A stretch of DNA of 64,000 bases from JACCXG01 sp963717745 (GTDB lineage Bacteria > Acidobacteriota > Vicinamibacteria > Vicinamibacterales > 2-12-FULL-66-21). Where the stretch lies: contig CAVQXJ010000002.1 in the NCBI GenBank assembly GCA_963717745.1, positions 1 to 64,000 on the forward strand, read 5' to 3'. Numbering within the stretch: the stretch's first letter is position 1; every line of letters starts with the position of its first letter. Position numbers and translations under genes: made by a program. Shown piece after piece: positions 1 to 8,035 of the stretch. The notes under the pieces are model-generated. The model made no database searches, was not told where the DNA came from, and saw nothing but the letters and a program-made list of their open reading frames with translations.

Positions 1-1176
1 ACCACCGAGCGGCTGAAGCTGACGCGCGAAGCGGCGGAGAAGCTGGGGCACCGGGAGCGATTCGCCAAGGCTCCCCTCGCGGTGTCGTTCTCGGAGGAGT
101 GGCACTACGGCCTCGACGATCCCTTCGACCGGCGGCACTCGAAATCCTTCGTCAATGCGCAGGGGCAGCAGCAGGGCACCTGCATCCATCTCGGCCACTG
201 CGACATCGGATGCGAGGTGCGCGCCAAGAACGGCCTGGATCTGACATATCTCCCGGTCGCCGAAAAGCACGGTTGCGTAGTGCGGCCGCTGCACGTGGTG
301 CGTCGCATCGAGCCGCGCGGCGGCGGCTACCGCGTCGAGTTCGACCGCATCGTCCAGAACGCGCTCGTTCGAGGCGAGGTGACGGCTGACCGGGTGTTCC
401 TGGCCGCGGGCAGTCTCGGCTCCACGGAGCTGCTGCTGCGGGCGCGCGACGAGCACCGGACGCTGCCGAACCTCTCGCGAACGCTCGGCCGCGGATGGTC
501 GCCCAATGCCAACGTCCTCTCGATGGCGTTCTACCCGCCTGAGCGCGTCCGCCAGTCGGTCGGTCCGACGATCACCTCGACGATCGACTTCATGGACGGC
601 GCTACGACCGGGCAGCGGTTCGTCGTTGAGGACGATGGATATCCGAACCTGCTCCTCAGCGCGTTGCGGGCGTCGATCGGCGACGGGGCCGGCGGCGGCC
701 TCGGCCGCTCGCTGCGGGAGTATCTCGAGCAGCGTCCGGGCCCGAAAGATGCCCTCAGTGGCGCGATGTTGTGGCTGGGCGCCGGCGTCGATGCGGCCGA
801 TGGCGAGCTGCGCCTCGATCGCAGCTGGCTGCCGCCATTCCGCCGCTCACTCGGTCTCGAATGGAACGCGGAAGGCTCGCGCGGCGTGATCGACGCGACG
901 CTGGCGATGCACCGCCGCATGAGCGAAGCCACCGGTGGCCGCCCCGGCTCCGATCTGGGGTGGCGCCTGTTCAGGAGCCTGCTGACGATTCACCCGCTGG
1001 GCGGCTGCCGCATGGCCGCGACGCCGCAGTCCGGCGTCGTCAATCATCTCGGTCAGGTGTTCGGCTATCCCAACCTCTTCGTCGTGGACGGCGCGGTCGT
1101 GCCGGTGGCGATCGGCCGCAATCCGTCACATACGATCGCCGCGCTCGCGGAACGGATCGCCGCACATGCCGTCTGA
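1..1176 (+). CDS. GMC-family FAD oxidoreductase, C-terminal part (5' end outside window)
   Basis: The frame is open from base 1, so the GTG at 82 is internal and the gene begins upstream of the window; 391 residues are visible. The C-terminal half has the GMC signature: HPLGGCRM near visible residue 331 and GRNPSHT near 370-378. These carry the His and Asn that in cholesterol oxidase and related enzymes act at the flavin. The FAD-binding N-terminal GxGxxG motif must lie upstream. The family oxidises alcohols or sterols with FAD; the substrate cannot be told from this fragment. The closest general resemblance is to the cholesterol-oxidase-like branch. Confidence 0.85.
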   Translation, partial: TTERLKLTREAAEKLGHRERFAKAPLAVSFSEEWHYGLDDPFDRRHSKSFVNAQGQQQGTCIHLGHCDIGCEVRAKNGLDLTYLPVAEKHGCVVRPLHVVRRIEPRGGGYRVEFDRIVQNALVRGEVTADRVFLAAGSLGSTELLLRARDEHRTLPNLSRTLGRGWSPNANVLSMAFYPPERVRQSVGPTITSTIDFMDGATTGQRFVVEDDGYPNLLLSALRASIGDGAGGGLGRSLREYLEQRPGPKDALSGAMLWLGAGVDAADGELRLDRSWLPPFRRSLGLEWNAEGSRGVIDATLAMHRRMSEATGGRPGSDLGWRLFRSLLTIHPLGGCRMAATPQSGVVNHLGQVFGYPNLFVVDGAVVPVAIGRNPSHTIAALAERIAAHAV

Positions 1177-1211
1177 GCGGAGCGTAGTCAAGCGAGAGCG
1201 GATGGCCGACG

Positions 1212-1637
1212 GTGAGATGCCGCATTGTGCTCGAGACGCCACCCGCCGGCGTCGACTACGCCCTGCAGAAGGGCCATGGTTCGGCGTTCGAGACTGTCCA
1301 GACCCAGCGATCCGCCGGCCGCGATCTGCAGTTCGAGTTCACCGCCGAAGTACGGGCCGGATCGGCACCCGACCTTCGGGGCGCGTTCATTCAGGGGCCG
1401 CGTGGTGGCCGATTCGTCTACATCGACATCGGGACGATCGCGGGTCAGACTGACACGCCCTGGAGTCGCCGGCTGAAGGTTCCGTTGACCGGCATCACGG
1501 AGGCCATGATGCGCCGCGCCTCCGGCCCGGGCGAGGCCGTCCTCGAGGCCCGCGTTCCGGGGACCGGCCGAGACGGCACTCCCGCGTGCGCATCGGTCAA
1601 GGATTTCACGGGATGGAAGGTAGACCATCGGCCATAA
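1212..1637 (+). CDS. DUF5990 family protein
   Basis: This 141-residue soluble protein starts at GTG 1212, 35 bases after the oxidoreductase stop. The opening RIVLETPPAGVDYALQKG, the middle DLRGAFIQGPRGGRFVYID and the end VKDFTGWKV match the DUF5990 family, whose members are small cytoplasmic proteins of unknown function. There is no signal peptide or membrane segment. The family often sits beside unrelated metabolic genes, so the neighbourhood gives no function. Recognition of the family is fairly secure; the role is unknown. Confidence 0.7.
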   Translation: MRCRIVLETPPAGVDYALQKGHGSAFETVQTQRSAGRDLQFEFTAEVRAGSAPDLRGAFIQGPRGGRFVYIDIGTIAGQTDTPWSRRLKVPLTGITEAMMRRASGPGEAVLEARVPGTGRDGTPACASVKDFTGWKVDHRP

Positions 1638-1647
1638 TCGGCTCGCC

Positions 1648-2846
1648 GTGACCACGAGAACCTTCGCGCGGTGTGTGCTCGCCGTCCTGGTCGGTGCAAC
1701 CGCTTCGGCGGAGGTCGTGAAGGTCACGATCGCCTCGCGCGCGCCGGTCGCGGATGGCGTTGTGTTCGGAGCTGCCGGCCCCTACGAACGGCTGACTGGT
1801 ACCATCGAATTCGCTGTCGATCCTGCCAACCCACACAATACGCCGATCGCCGATCTTGCCTCCGCGGCACGCGACGCCGACGGCCGTGTGCACTTCACCG
1901 CGACGCTGTAAGTGATCCGGCCCGTCACCGCGAGCCAGGGCAACGGTGTGCTTCCAGTCGCGGCGGCAAGGGGCTGCTCGGCGGCTTCAACGGCGGAGCG
2001 CCGGCCCAGGATCCGATTGGCACGGCCAACGTGGGCGACGGCTTTTTGATGCGCGAAGGCTACACGCTGGTCTGGGTGGGCTGGGAGTTCGACGTGGCGC
2101 CGAATCTGGTGCGCGTGGAGGCGCCGGTGGCGACGGTCGACCCGGCGCGCCGCTGACCGTCGAGTTCATCCGCGACGCGGCGTCGCCCACTGTCGCCCTC
2201 GACCGCGAAGCGCCGACTTACTTGCCGGCGGCGCTCGAGGACATGTCGGCCACGCTGTCAGTACGTGACAGCTACTGGCGCGAGCCGTCGATCATCCCGC
2301 ACGGCCAGTGGCGGTTCGTGGCGGCGAAGGACGCGCCAACGCTGGCCCTGGACGGTGGATTTGCGGCGGGACGCACTTATGCCGTGACCTATCGGCCCGC
2401 CGCGGCGGTTGTCGCCGGCGTCGAGATGGCTTCCATTCGCGACGCGGCGTCGGCATTCCGCTATTGCACGGATCTGCCGGTGCAGGGGCGCAGCGCGTAT
2501 GTGTATGGAGTTTCCCAGTCAGGCCGGTTCCTCCGGCAGTTCCTGAACGAGGGCTTCAACGCCGACGAGCGTGGCCGGCGGGTCTTCGACGCCGTCTGGA
2601 CCCATGTCGCCGGTGCGGCGCAGGGTTGGTTCAACGAGACCGATGCGAGGCCCCGGCATCTGGCGCCGTTCAGCGCGACCCGCCGACCGTTCACTGACGA
2701 TCCCGCGGACGGAACGCGCGATGGCCTGCTGTCGCAGGAACGCTATCTGCTGAAGGAAGACCTCGAGGCAGTGATCGCCCACGCGGAGAAGCACTGGAGC
2801 GCCGGGACGATCGCGACCGCCGCTCGACTTCCGCTGGAGACACGCC
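1648..2846 (+). pseudogene. Decayed alpha/beta-hydrolase-domain protein (Abhydrolase_10-like)
   Basis: Three frames must be joined to read one protein. The first piece (GTG 1648) has a signal peptide and AAGPYERLTGTIEFAVDP, then stops at TAA 1909-1911 where a Tyr codon is expected. The next frame resumes with RGGKGLLGGFNGGAPAQDP after an apparent small deletion near 1950. A further shift near 2150 leads to the third frame with PLTVEFIRDA and the nucleophile-elbow region YGVSQSGRFLRQF. Homology ends near 2840, well short of the usual length, so the 3' end is lost. A nonsense codon, a deletion and a truncation together indicate true decay rather than sequencing error alone. The parent family consists of exported hydrolases of poorly defined substrate. 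Confidence 0.75.
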
Positions 2847-2975
2847 CTAGTCGTAGTCGCGCGGAGCGCCATACAGGAAGAGTAGAGAGCCGGTCAGAGT
2901 GGAGTTGCCGAGGGTTGGAATGGTTTCGACCATACGTCGGCGAGACAGTTCGTATGGATTAGCGGCCTGGGTTGT
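2847..2975 (-). pseudogene. Short C-terminal gene remnant, possibly of a TonB-dependent receptor
   Basis: On the minus strand an open stretch of about 40 codons ends at TAG (2847-2849) and reads NPYELSRRRMVETIPTLGN, then TLTGSLLFLYGAPRDYD. A stop lies about 42 codons upstream. Alternating polar and aromatic residues with GAPRDY near the end resemble the last strands of acidobacterial TonB-dependent receptors, but this is recognition by eye only. It directly abuts the truncated hydrolase, suggesting a deletion joined two dead genes. It could also be chance coding. Confidence 0.35.
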
Positions 2976-3173
2976 CGCTGATCAGTCTCGCGGCTCATCA
3001 ACGGTGGCCGAGTTGGCGAAGCGGCGCGGTCAGCCACAACAAAGTTTGCCCATCGAGCGGGCATAACACCCGTCGGAATTATTCGAACCGCTTCATCAAT
3101 TCAGTCCGTGCGCATGTGGACTCGCTGGAGCGGCGTACGTCAAGAAGCTTCGAGACCGCGGCCGCTCGAACCC
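2976..3173. other. Non-coding stretch, no recognised feature
   Basis: About 200 bases between the remnant and the XRE-cupin gene. It is less GC-rich than the surroundings (for example around 3045-3110). I see no gene, no long inverted repeat and no clear promoter here. It may be residual decayed sequence. Confidence 0.4.
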
Positions 3174-3797
3174 CTACCCCCGGGCCACCGCCACAATGTA
3201 GCGGCATTCACTGGCGCCGTCGTTGGCAAAAGTGCATGGTGCGGCTTGTCCTACCGCGAGACAATCGCCACGGGTAAGCGTGTGCACCGCCGACCCCTCC
3301 CTGAACGTGAGGGTGCCGTTCAGCACGCAGATCTGAGTGTGGACGTAGGTGTAGGCCTCGGCGGGATACGACACGCGAGCCCCGGAGGGGAGGCGGATCA
3401 ACGTGAGTTGCAGGGGCGCGTCGCCAGAGGGCGAGAGGGCGCGTCGCACGTAGCCTGTTTCGGGGTCTCTCCACACGGGCTGATCGGCAGCCCGCGCCAG
3501 ACGCTCCGCCGGGCCGGCTTCAACTCGCTTGAAGAGCGTCGACAACGGCAGCGCGAATGCAGCACAGACCTTGCCCAGCAAGGAGGCGGTTGGCCTCGCC
3601 TGACCCGCTTCGATCTTCGCGATCATCGCCCTCGACACGCCCGACCGCGCGGCCAGTTCCGCCACCGACCACTGCCGCTCGTTCCGCTCGGCGACGATGC
3701 GCTCCGCGAGCCGGCGGTCGAGCACCTCTACGCTGGTCGTGCCTTCGGTCGAGCGGCCAAATGGCCTGGCGCGACGATCTGTCACTATGGTAGACAC
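3174..3797 (-). CDS. XRE-family regulator with C-terminal cupin domain
   Basis: This 207-residue protein starts at GTG 3797. Residues about 30-85 form a Cro/C1-type helix-turn-helix (SVAELAARSGVSRAMIAKIEAGQ, the classic scaffold with the recognition helix around SRAMIAKIE). Residues about 125-205 form a small cupin (THTQ-like beta strands, GDCLAVGQAAPCTF, CRYIVAVA). This two-domain build is that of regulators that sense a small ligand and repress an adjacent gene. It is divergent from the acetyltransferase at 3827 with only 29 bases between them, so that gene is the likely target along with autoregulation. The ligand is unknown. Confidence 0.85.
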   Translation of the reverse strand: MSTIVTDRRARPFGRSTEGTTSVEVLDRRLAERIVAERNERQWSVAELAARSGVSRAMIAKIEAGQARPTASLLGKVCAAFALPLSTLFKRVEAGPAERLARAADQPVWRDPETGYVRRALSPSGDAPLQLTLIRLPSGARVSYPAEAYTYVHTQICVLNGTLTFREGSAVHTLTRGDCLAVGQAAPCTFANDGASECRYIVAVARG

Positions 3798-3826
3798 TGC
3801 AACTACTATAGTGTATAAACGGCGCG
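3798..3826. promoter_or_regulatory. 29-bp divergent control region between XRE-cupin and GNAT genes
   Basis: AT-rich compared with its surroundings. It contains the palindrome ACTATAGT (3805-3812), and ACACT (3794-3798) faces AGTGT (3810-3814), extending into the regulator's start codon. Both genes must be transcribed from this very short spacer, so their promoters overlap and a bound XRE dimer would probably affect both. The assignment is inferred from the layout. Confidence 0.4.
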
Positions 3827-4336
3827 GTGGCGCCTACCGAGCGGTTGATCCGCCACGCTGAAGAAGGCGACCTCGCCGGGATCCTCGCGATCTACAACGA
3901 CGTGATCGCCTCGTCTACCGCGGTGTACACCGAGACGCCGGCGTCACTCGAAGACCGTCGCACCTGGTGGGCGGAGCGCAGGGCGCAAGGGTTCGACGTC
4001 TTCGTCGCCGTGGAAGGGGCAGAAGTCGTCGGGTTCGCATCGTTCGGCCCGTTCCGGGCGTGGCCCGGCTATCGCTTCACGGTCGAGCACTCGGTCCACG
4101 TGCGTGCCGACCGGCGCGGGGCGGGCGTCGGCACCGCGCTGATGCACGAGATCATCGCCGCCGCCCGGCGGCAGCACAAACACGTGTTGATCGCCGGCGT
4201 CGATGCGCAGAATGCCGCGTCCATCCAATTCCACGAGCGCCTCGGATTCGAGCGCGTCGCGCACTTCCGCCAGGTGGGATTCAAGTTCGGGCGTTGGCTG
4301 GATCTCGTTTTCCTGCAGTTGATGCTGGAATCCTGA
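3827..4336 (+). CDS. GNAT N-acetyltransferase, phosphinothricin-acetyltransferase-like
   Basis: This 169-residue protein starts at GTG 3827. The N-terminus IRHAEEGDLAGILAIYND with TAVYTETP, and the Q/RxxGxG acetyl-CoA loop RADRRGAGVGTALM near residue 95, are typical of the PAT/Bar branch, as is the end FHERLGFERVAHFRQVGFKFG. Family members acetylate phosphinothricin, methionine sulfoximine or other small amines. The true substrate here is unknown. The divergent ligand-binding regulator next door suggests inducible detoxification. Confidence 0.85.
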   Translation: MAPTERLIRHAEEGDLAGILAIYNDVIASSTAVYTETPASLEDRRTWWAERRAQGFDVFVAVEGAEVVGFASFGPFRAWPGYRFTVEHSVHVRADRRGAGVGTALMHEIIAAARRQHKHVLIAGVDAQNAASIQFHERLGFERVAHFRQVGFKFGRWLDLVFLQLMLES

Positions 4337-4342
4337 AAGGGG

Positions 4343-4864
4343 TCAAGACTGGCGGTTGAGCACGGCCAGGTGGTTCCGCACCTCGGCCCGCGCACTGATG
4401 AAATCCCCGTGCTCAATCTTCAGCTCGCGGCTGATCTGCCGGATCTCGTTGTCCTCGCGGACGGCCACCGACTGATCGGCCGCGGACACCGCGAACAGAC
4501 ACCGCAGCAGTGCGAGCCGTTCCTCGACCGTCGTGAGCGCCGCGAATTCACGCGCCACGATCAGGTTGTGCGTCCCGCCGAGACGGCGGAACTCATCGAC
4601 CGCCAGGCTGACGACCGCGGAAGCCTCTTCCGCCGTGAGCGATCCCTCCTGCGCGACCAGCCGCAGCATCAACTCGCGCTCGGCGTCAGTGACGGCGTGA
4701 TCCGCGAGCGCGACGCGGCCCAGCAGGTACGCGAAGGTCGAAAGATACCGCGCCCGCCGTTCGTCGAGATGAGCAAGCGCCGACGCGACGGTGTCGAGGA
4801 CCTCCGGTTCGTCCTTCGGTTGATCGATGCCGAGCCACTTGAACACGTCGCTGCCGAGGCCCAT
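4343..4864 (-). CDS. TerB-like (tellurite-resistance TerB fold) protein
   Basis: This 173-residue all-helical protein has no signal peptide. It shows the TerB pattern: an acidic helix LADHAVTDAERELM (residues about 53-66) and a second related segment FAVSAADQSVAVREDNEIRQI (about 122-142), spaced as in the two pseudo-symmetric halves of TerB. These Asp/Glu clusters bind metal in TerB. The gene converges with the acetyltransferase, six bases apart, and is divergent from the deacetylase gene. No other ter genes are nearby, so tellurite resistance is not implied; stand-alone TerB proteins are common and uncharacterised. Confidence 0.8.
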   Translation of the reverse strand: MGLGSDVFKWLGIDQPKDEPEVLDTVASALAHLDERRARYLSTFAYLLGRVALADHAVTDAERELMLRLVAQEGSLTAEEASAVVSLAVDEFRRLGGTHNLIVAREFAALTTVEERLALLRCLFAVSAADQSVAVREDNEIRQISRELKIEHGDFISARAEVRNHLAVLNRQS

Positions 4865-4909
4865 CGACGCATTCTTTCACGTGAGCCGCCTCGGGCTAAA
4901 CTTCAGTCG

Positions 4910-5632
4910 ATGGTGTGGTGGCTGATCGCGGGCTTGGGCGCACTGTTCCTGGCACACACGGCGCCTTTTCCGTTCCTGCTCGAGCGGTTTGCGCCGTCGC
5001 GGTCGATGTGGCGAATGCCACACGCCGCCGGCGCTCCCACTGTCTATCTGACCTTCGACGACGGCCCGAACCCGGCGGCGACTCCGCAGCTCCTGGACGC
5101 GTTGCGTGACACCGGGGCCGCCGCCACATTCTTCCTGATTGACGCGCATCTCACCAGCGACACCGCGCCGATCGTCCGGCGCATGTTCGACGAAGGCCAT
5201 GCGGTGGCGCTGCACGCGAACACGCGGGCGCTGATGATCAAGTCGCCCGACGCACTGGCGACCATCCTCACCCGCAACGCGGATCGGATTGAGCAGCTCG
5301 CCGGGACGCGCCCCTGCCGGTTGTTCCGCCCACACGCCGGCTGGCGGAGCGGCACGATGTATCAGGGCCTGCGAAAGATCGATCACAAGCTCGTGGGATG
5401 GAGCTGGGGACTCTGGGACTTCAATTGGTATCGACCGCGTGAGGCACGCTCCCTCGCGGATCGTCTGGCCCGCCGCGTGTCGCCCGGCGACATCGTCGTG
5501 ATGCACGACGGTCACCACGTCAACCCGCGTCCGGACCGTCAGTACGCCGTCGAGGCCACGAGACTCCTGGTGCAATCCCTGAAGCCGAGAGGGTGGAGCT
5601 TCGGGCGGCTTTGCGACCCGCACGCCGGCTGA
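4910..5632 (+). CDS. Polysaccharide deacetylase-family (NodB-like) protein
   Basis: ATG 4910 is preferred to the longer open frame upstream because it gives a membrane-anchor N-terminus (WWLIAGLGALFLAHTAPFPF) and avoids overlap with the TerB gene; 240 residues. The NodB fold is shown by motif 1 TFDDGPNP (residues about 46-53), motif 3 FRPHAGWRSG and motif 5 DIVVMHDGHH. Motif 2, normally HSxxH with both His binding metal, reads HANTR, so the second His is replaced by Arg. Either metal binding is altered or the protein no longer deacetylates. Likely periplasmic and membrane-anchored. Confidence 0.8.
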   Translation: MVWWLIAGLGALFLAHTAPFPFLLERFAPSRSMWRMPHAAGAPTVYLTFDDGPNPAATPQLLDALRDTGAAATFFLIDAHLTSDTAPIVRRMFDEGHAVALHANTRALMIKSPDALATILTRNADRIEQLAGTRPCRLFRPHAGWRSGTMYQGLRKIDHKLVGWSWGLWDFNWYRPREARSLADRLARRVSPGDIVVMHDGHHVNPRPDRQYAVEATRLLVQSLKPRGWSFGRLCDPHAG

Positions 5633-5666
5633 TGGCGCACTGGCGCTGACGGCCGGATACGCCGGT

Positions 5667-6089
5667 TCACTTCTCGCGCGCCGTTTTCAACTCCTCGAGC
5701 TCCCGAGCGATCTGCTCCCGGATCTTGCGCCGCTTCCGCTCCTGGAGCGCCCGTTCGATCGGCTTGAACAGCAGATCCAGATCGATGCCACAACACCTCG
5801 ACGCCCAGTCCCGCGATTGCCGCAGGAGCGGCGTCGGCTCGAGGTCCTTCCGAAGTTGCTCTTCGAACGAGAGCATGTAGCTGCGGACTTCCACACTGGT
5901 CTCGAACCGCGGCACTTCCAGCTGCAGGGGCAGGTTGATCACGAGGGCGTGCAGGTCAGGCTCGTCCACGGCGGCCCGAATCCGCTCGAGCGAGACGGGC
6001 AAGTCGGCGCCGGGCGGCGGCTGCGCCGTGGCAGGCGCGGGAGACTGGCCAGCAACGAGAACGGTCAGTGCCAGCGTGCCGATTGCCAC
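5667..6089 (-). CDS. Small exported protein of unknown function
   Basis: This 140-residue protein has an N-terminal signal-like stretch (AIGTLALTVLVAGQSPAPATA), a helical middle with a pair of adjacent Cys (SRCCGIDLD), and a highly charged C-terminal helix (RKRRKIREQIARELEELK) likely to be coiled coil. I recognise no family. It lies 41 bases downstream of the VWA gene on the same strand, so the two may be co-transcribed. Confidence 0.55.
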   Translation of the reverse strand: MAIGTLALTVLVAGQSPAPATAQPPPGADLPVSLERIRAAVDEPDLHALVINLPLQLEVPRFETSVEVRSYMLSFEEQLRKDLEPTPLLRQSRDWASRCCGIDLDLLFKPIERALQERKRRKIREQIARELEELKTAREK

Positions 6090-6130
6090 GCAGCCTAAGA
6101 CGTAGATCGCCGGTGTGTCGGCGGGATTTC

Positions 6131-7918
6131 TTACTTCCCGAGCTTTCTCAGCGTGCGCACGACGCGCCCGGTCTCGCCGCTCTCCAGCCGCACGACCGCC
6201 CGGACCACGTAGTCGCCGGCGGGCAGGGCCCCGACGGGCACGGCGCCGGAGGCGATCACGCGGCCGGCGTCAGCCGCCGTGAGCACCAGCGGCACGGCCA
6301 CGAGCGGCGGGCCGTCGAGATCGCGCGCCACCTCGACCCGTGCGGAGATCGGCAGGCCCGCGACGCCACCATAGATGTCGAAATACGCGATGGCGGTCGG
6401 TTCGGATCCGAACTCGAGCTGCGGCACGGTGCTGCCGCTGCGCGACACGCCCAGCATCAGCGAGCCAAGCGACAGCGGGCCGACCGGGACGAGCGCGGCG
6501 TCGATGGTGTCCTCTGCGGCTCCCGCGCGCGCCGCACTGTCGATGGCCGCGACGCGAAGGCGATACGTTCCGGGAGTGACCGCCATCGCCCCGAGCAGCG
6601 GACGCTCCGACGCGGACTTGGCAAACCAGTGCGCGACGACCTGGCCGTCGCCGGCGACCAGGATGGCTCCCGCGGACTCGAGCGACACCGCCGGATCGGC
6701 CGGCTCGATCACCACGCCGAGGCGGAGCTTTCCATCCGCCTCGCGCACGGTGAAGCCGCCGATCCGCAGGCGCAGGTCGGGGAACACGTCGCCGGATGCC
6801 AGCAGATCGGGCACTGCGAGGCGGGTCGTGCCGGAGTGCGCCGGCTCCGCCAGCCTGATCTCAGGCCGCACCCGCAGCGTCACACCCCGGCGAGCGACAC
6901 GTACGGCGAGCGATCGACTGCGGCCGAACACGTCTCCAGTCACCGGCTCGAGCTCGGCGGCGTAATAGCTCGAGCTCTCGCCTGCCACGCGCAGCAGGGA
7001 GGCGGTCCCCGCGTCGAGCGGCAGCCGAGCGCCGCCAGTGACGCCGACGAGATGCTCGGTGCCTTCCAGCGGGTTGTCCGAGCCGAGGTCGCCAAGGCCG
7101 CCGATGGTCGGCCGCCGGGGCGCCGTGCCGATCCCGACATCGGCCGGTTGCATCACATAGAGGTTGGCGCGCGCCGCGCTGGCCGCTGTCGCCACGTGCT
7201 TGAACTGGTCCACCGGGAGCTCGCACATGCCGGGCGCCAGTCCCATCGGGGCATCGCGCCGGGGAGCGGCGAGACCGGCGGTGAAGAGCACCAGGGTCAG
7301 CGGCGTGGTGCGCGTCCCCTGTTCCTGCAGCCATCCCTGGAGGGATTCCAGGAAGCGGCGCGTCCGGCAGGCGAAATCGGATCCGGTCTCGGTGCGCGAT
7401 CCCTGGCCGGTCACCCGCGCGATCGCCAGCCGGATCCGTGCCTTGTCGGAGGTGAAGGGCAGCCTGACCCCGCCGAAGGGCAGCGCGGCCACCGTGACCT
7501 GATCGGCGGGCGTGAGCTGCGCCAGCAGCCCCTCGACCGCGCTCTTGAAGAGCGGATCGCGCCCCGGGTCGAAGGACTCCTGATCGACGACCAGCACGAA
7601 GCGGCGGCCGGCCACCACGCCCTCGTTCGTGCCATACGGCGCCGGTACCCGGCCTGGCCCGCTCGGAGGCGCGGCGGTCACCTTCCGGAGCGAACGGATA
7701 GCCCGAAGGCGGTCGCCGATCCGGATTTCGATCTCCGACGATTGGAGATCCGCGATCGGCGCGCCGCTGGCATCGACCGCCACGAAATCAACCGTGAGGC
7801 CCGCCGGACGCTCGGCTGCGACCGCGGACTGGCGCGCCGACAGGGGAGGTTCGAGACCGGCGGTGAGGATCGTCCATGCCGACACGGTCGCCACGAACAT
7901 GCGACATGGGGACGACAT
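6131..7918 (-). CDS. VWA-domain exported protein, acidobacterial type
   Basis: This 595-residue protein has a signal peptide (to about residue 30). It then has a short beta-rich region (LTVDFVAVDASGAPIADLQ) typical of acidobacterial VWFA proteins, and a von Willebrand A-like domain (about 105-265) starting GRRFVLVVDQESF. The MIDAS motif DxSxS is degenerate (DQESF), so metal-dependent ligand binding may be lost. The remainder is beta-sandwich sequence ending VVRTLRKLGK. The likely location is the periplasm or cell surface; the partner is unknown. The gene is intact in one frame, unlike many neighbours. Confidence 0.75.
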   Translation of the reverse strand: MSSPCRMFVATVSAWTILTAGLEPPLSARQSAVAAERPAGLTVDFVAVDASGAPIADLQSSEIEIRIGDRLRAIRSLRKVTAAPPSGPGRVPAPYGTNEGVVAGRRFVLVVDQESFDPGRDPLFKSAVEGLLAQLTPADQVTVAALPFGGVRLPFTSDKARIRLAIARVTGQGSRTETGSDFACRTRRFLESLQGWLQEQGTRTTPLTLVLFTAGLAAPRRDAPMGLAPGMCELPVDQFKHVATAASAARANLYVMQPADVGIGTAPRRPTIGGLGDLGSDNPLEGTEHLVGVTGGARLPLDAGTASLLRVAGESSSYYAAELEPVTGDVFGRSRSLAVRVARRGVTLRVRPEIRLAEPAHSGTTRLAVPDLLASGDVFPDLRLRIGGFTVREADGKLRLGVVIEPADPAVSLESAGAILVAGDGQVVAHWFAKSASERPLLGAMAVTPGTYRLRVAAIDSAARAGAAEDTIDAALVPVGPLSLGSLMLGVSRSGSTVPQLEFGSEPTAIAYFDIYGGVAGLPISARVEVARDLDGPPLVAVPLVLTAADAGRVIASGAVPVGALPAGDYVVRAVVRLESGETGRVVRTLRKLGK

Positions 7919-7942
7919 CGGTGCCTCCGGTGAAGAGTCCAG

Positions 7943-8016
7943 GGGTGTCAGGCAGTGAATCGTGAACGGGCGGAGGGCCCGTTCATCGCCCGTTCACGAT
8001 TCACTGCCTGACACCC
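7943..8016. repeat. Perfect 30-bp-stem foldback between TonB receptor 1 and the VWA gene
   Basis: Bases 7943-7972 are exactly complementary to 7987-8016, with a 14-base loop; the arm begins GGGTGTCAGGCAGTGAATCG. It lies between the stop of TonB receptor 1 (8036) and the start of the VWA gene (7918), both on the minus strand. As RNA it would form a very stable hairpin and could terminate receptor transcription or stabilise its 3' end. It lacks a following U-run, and perfect stems this long are unusual for terminators. Confidence 0.9.
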
Positions 8017-8035
8017 TCCGAAAACCCGCGATTGC

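Noticed and set aside
3030..3110. Possible integron attC-like site (GTTATGC / GCATAAC near CCCATCGAGCGGG)
   Set aside because: The core does not fit GTTRRRY/RYYYAAC, there is no second pair of boxes at the right spacing, and no integrase is present.
4343..4864. Tellurite-resistance operon
   Set aside because: Only a TerB-like protein is present; no terZ, terA, terC or terD neighbours. The single domain does not justify the function.
6068..7933. A 621-residue open frame opposite the VWA gene, and similar long antisense frames such as 29909-32386
   Set aside because: High GC content keeps antisense frames open. The products are Arg/His-rich with no recognisable domain, while the opposite strand encodes clear proteins.
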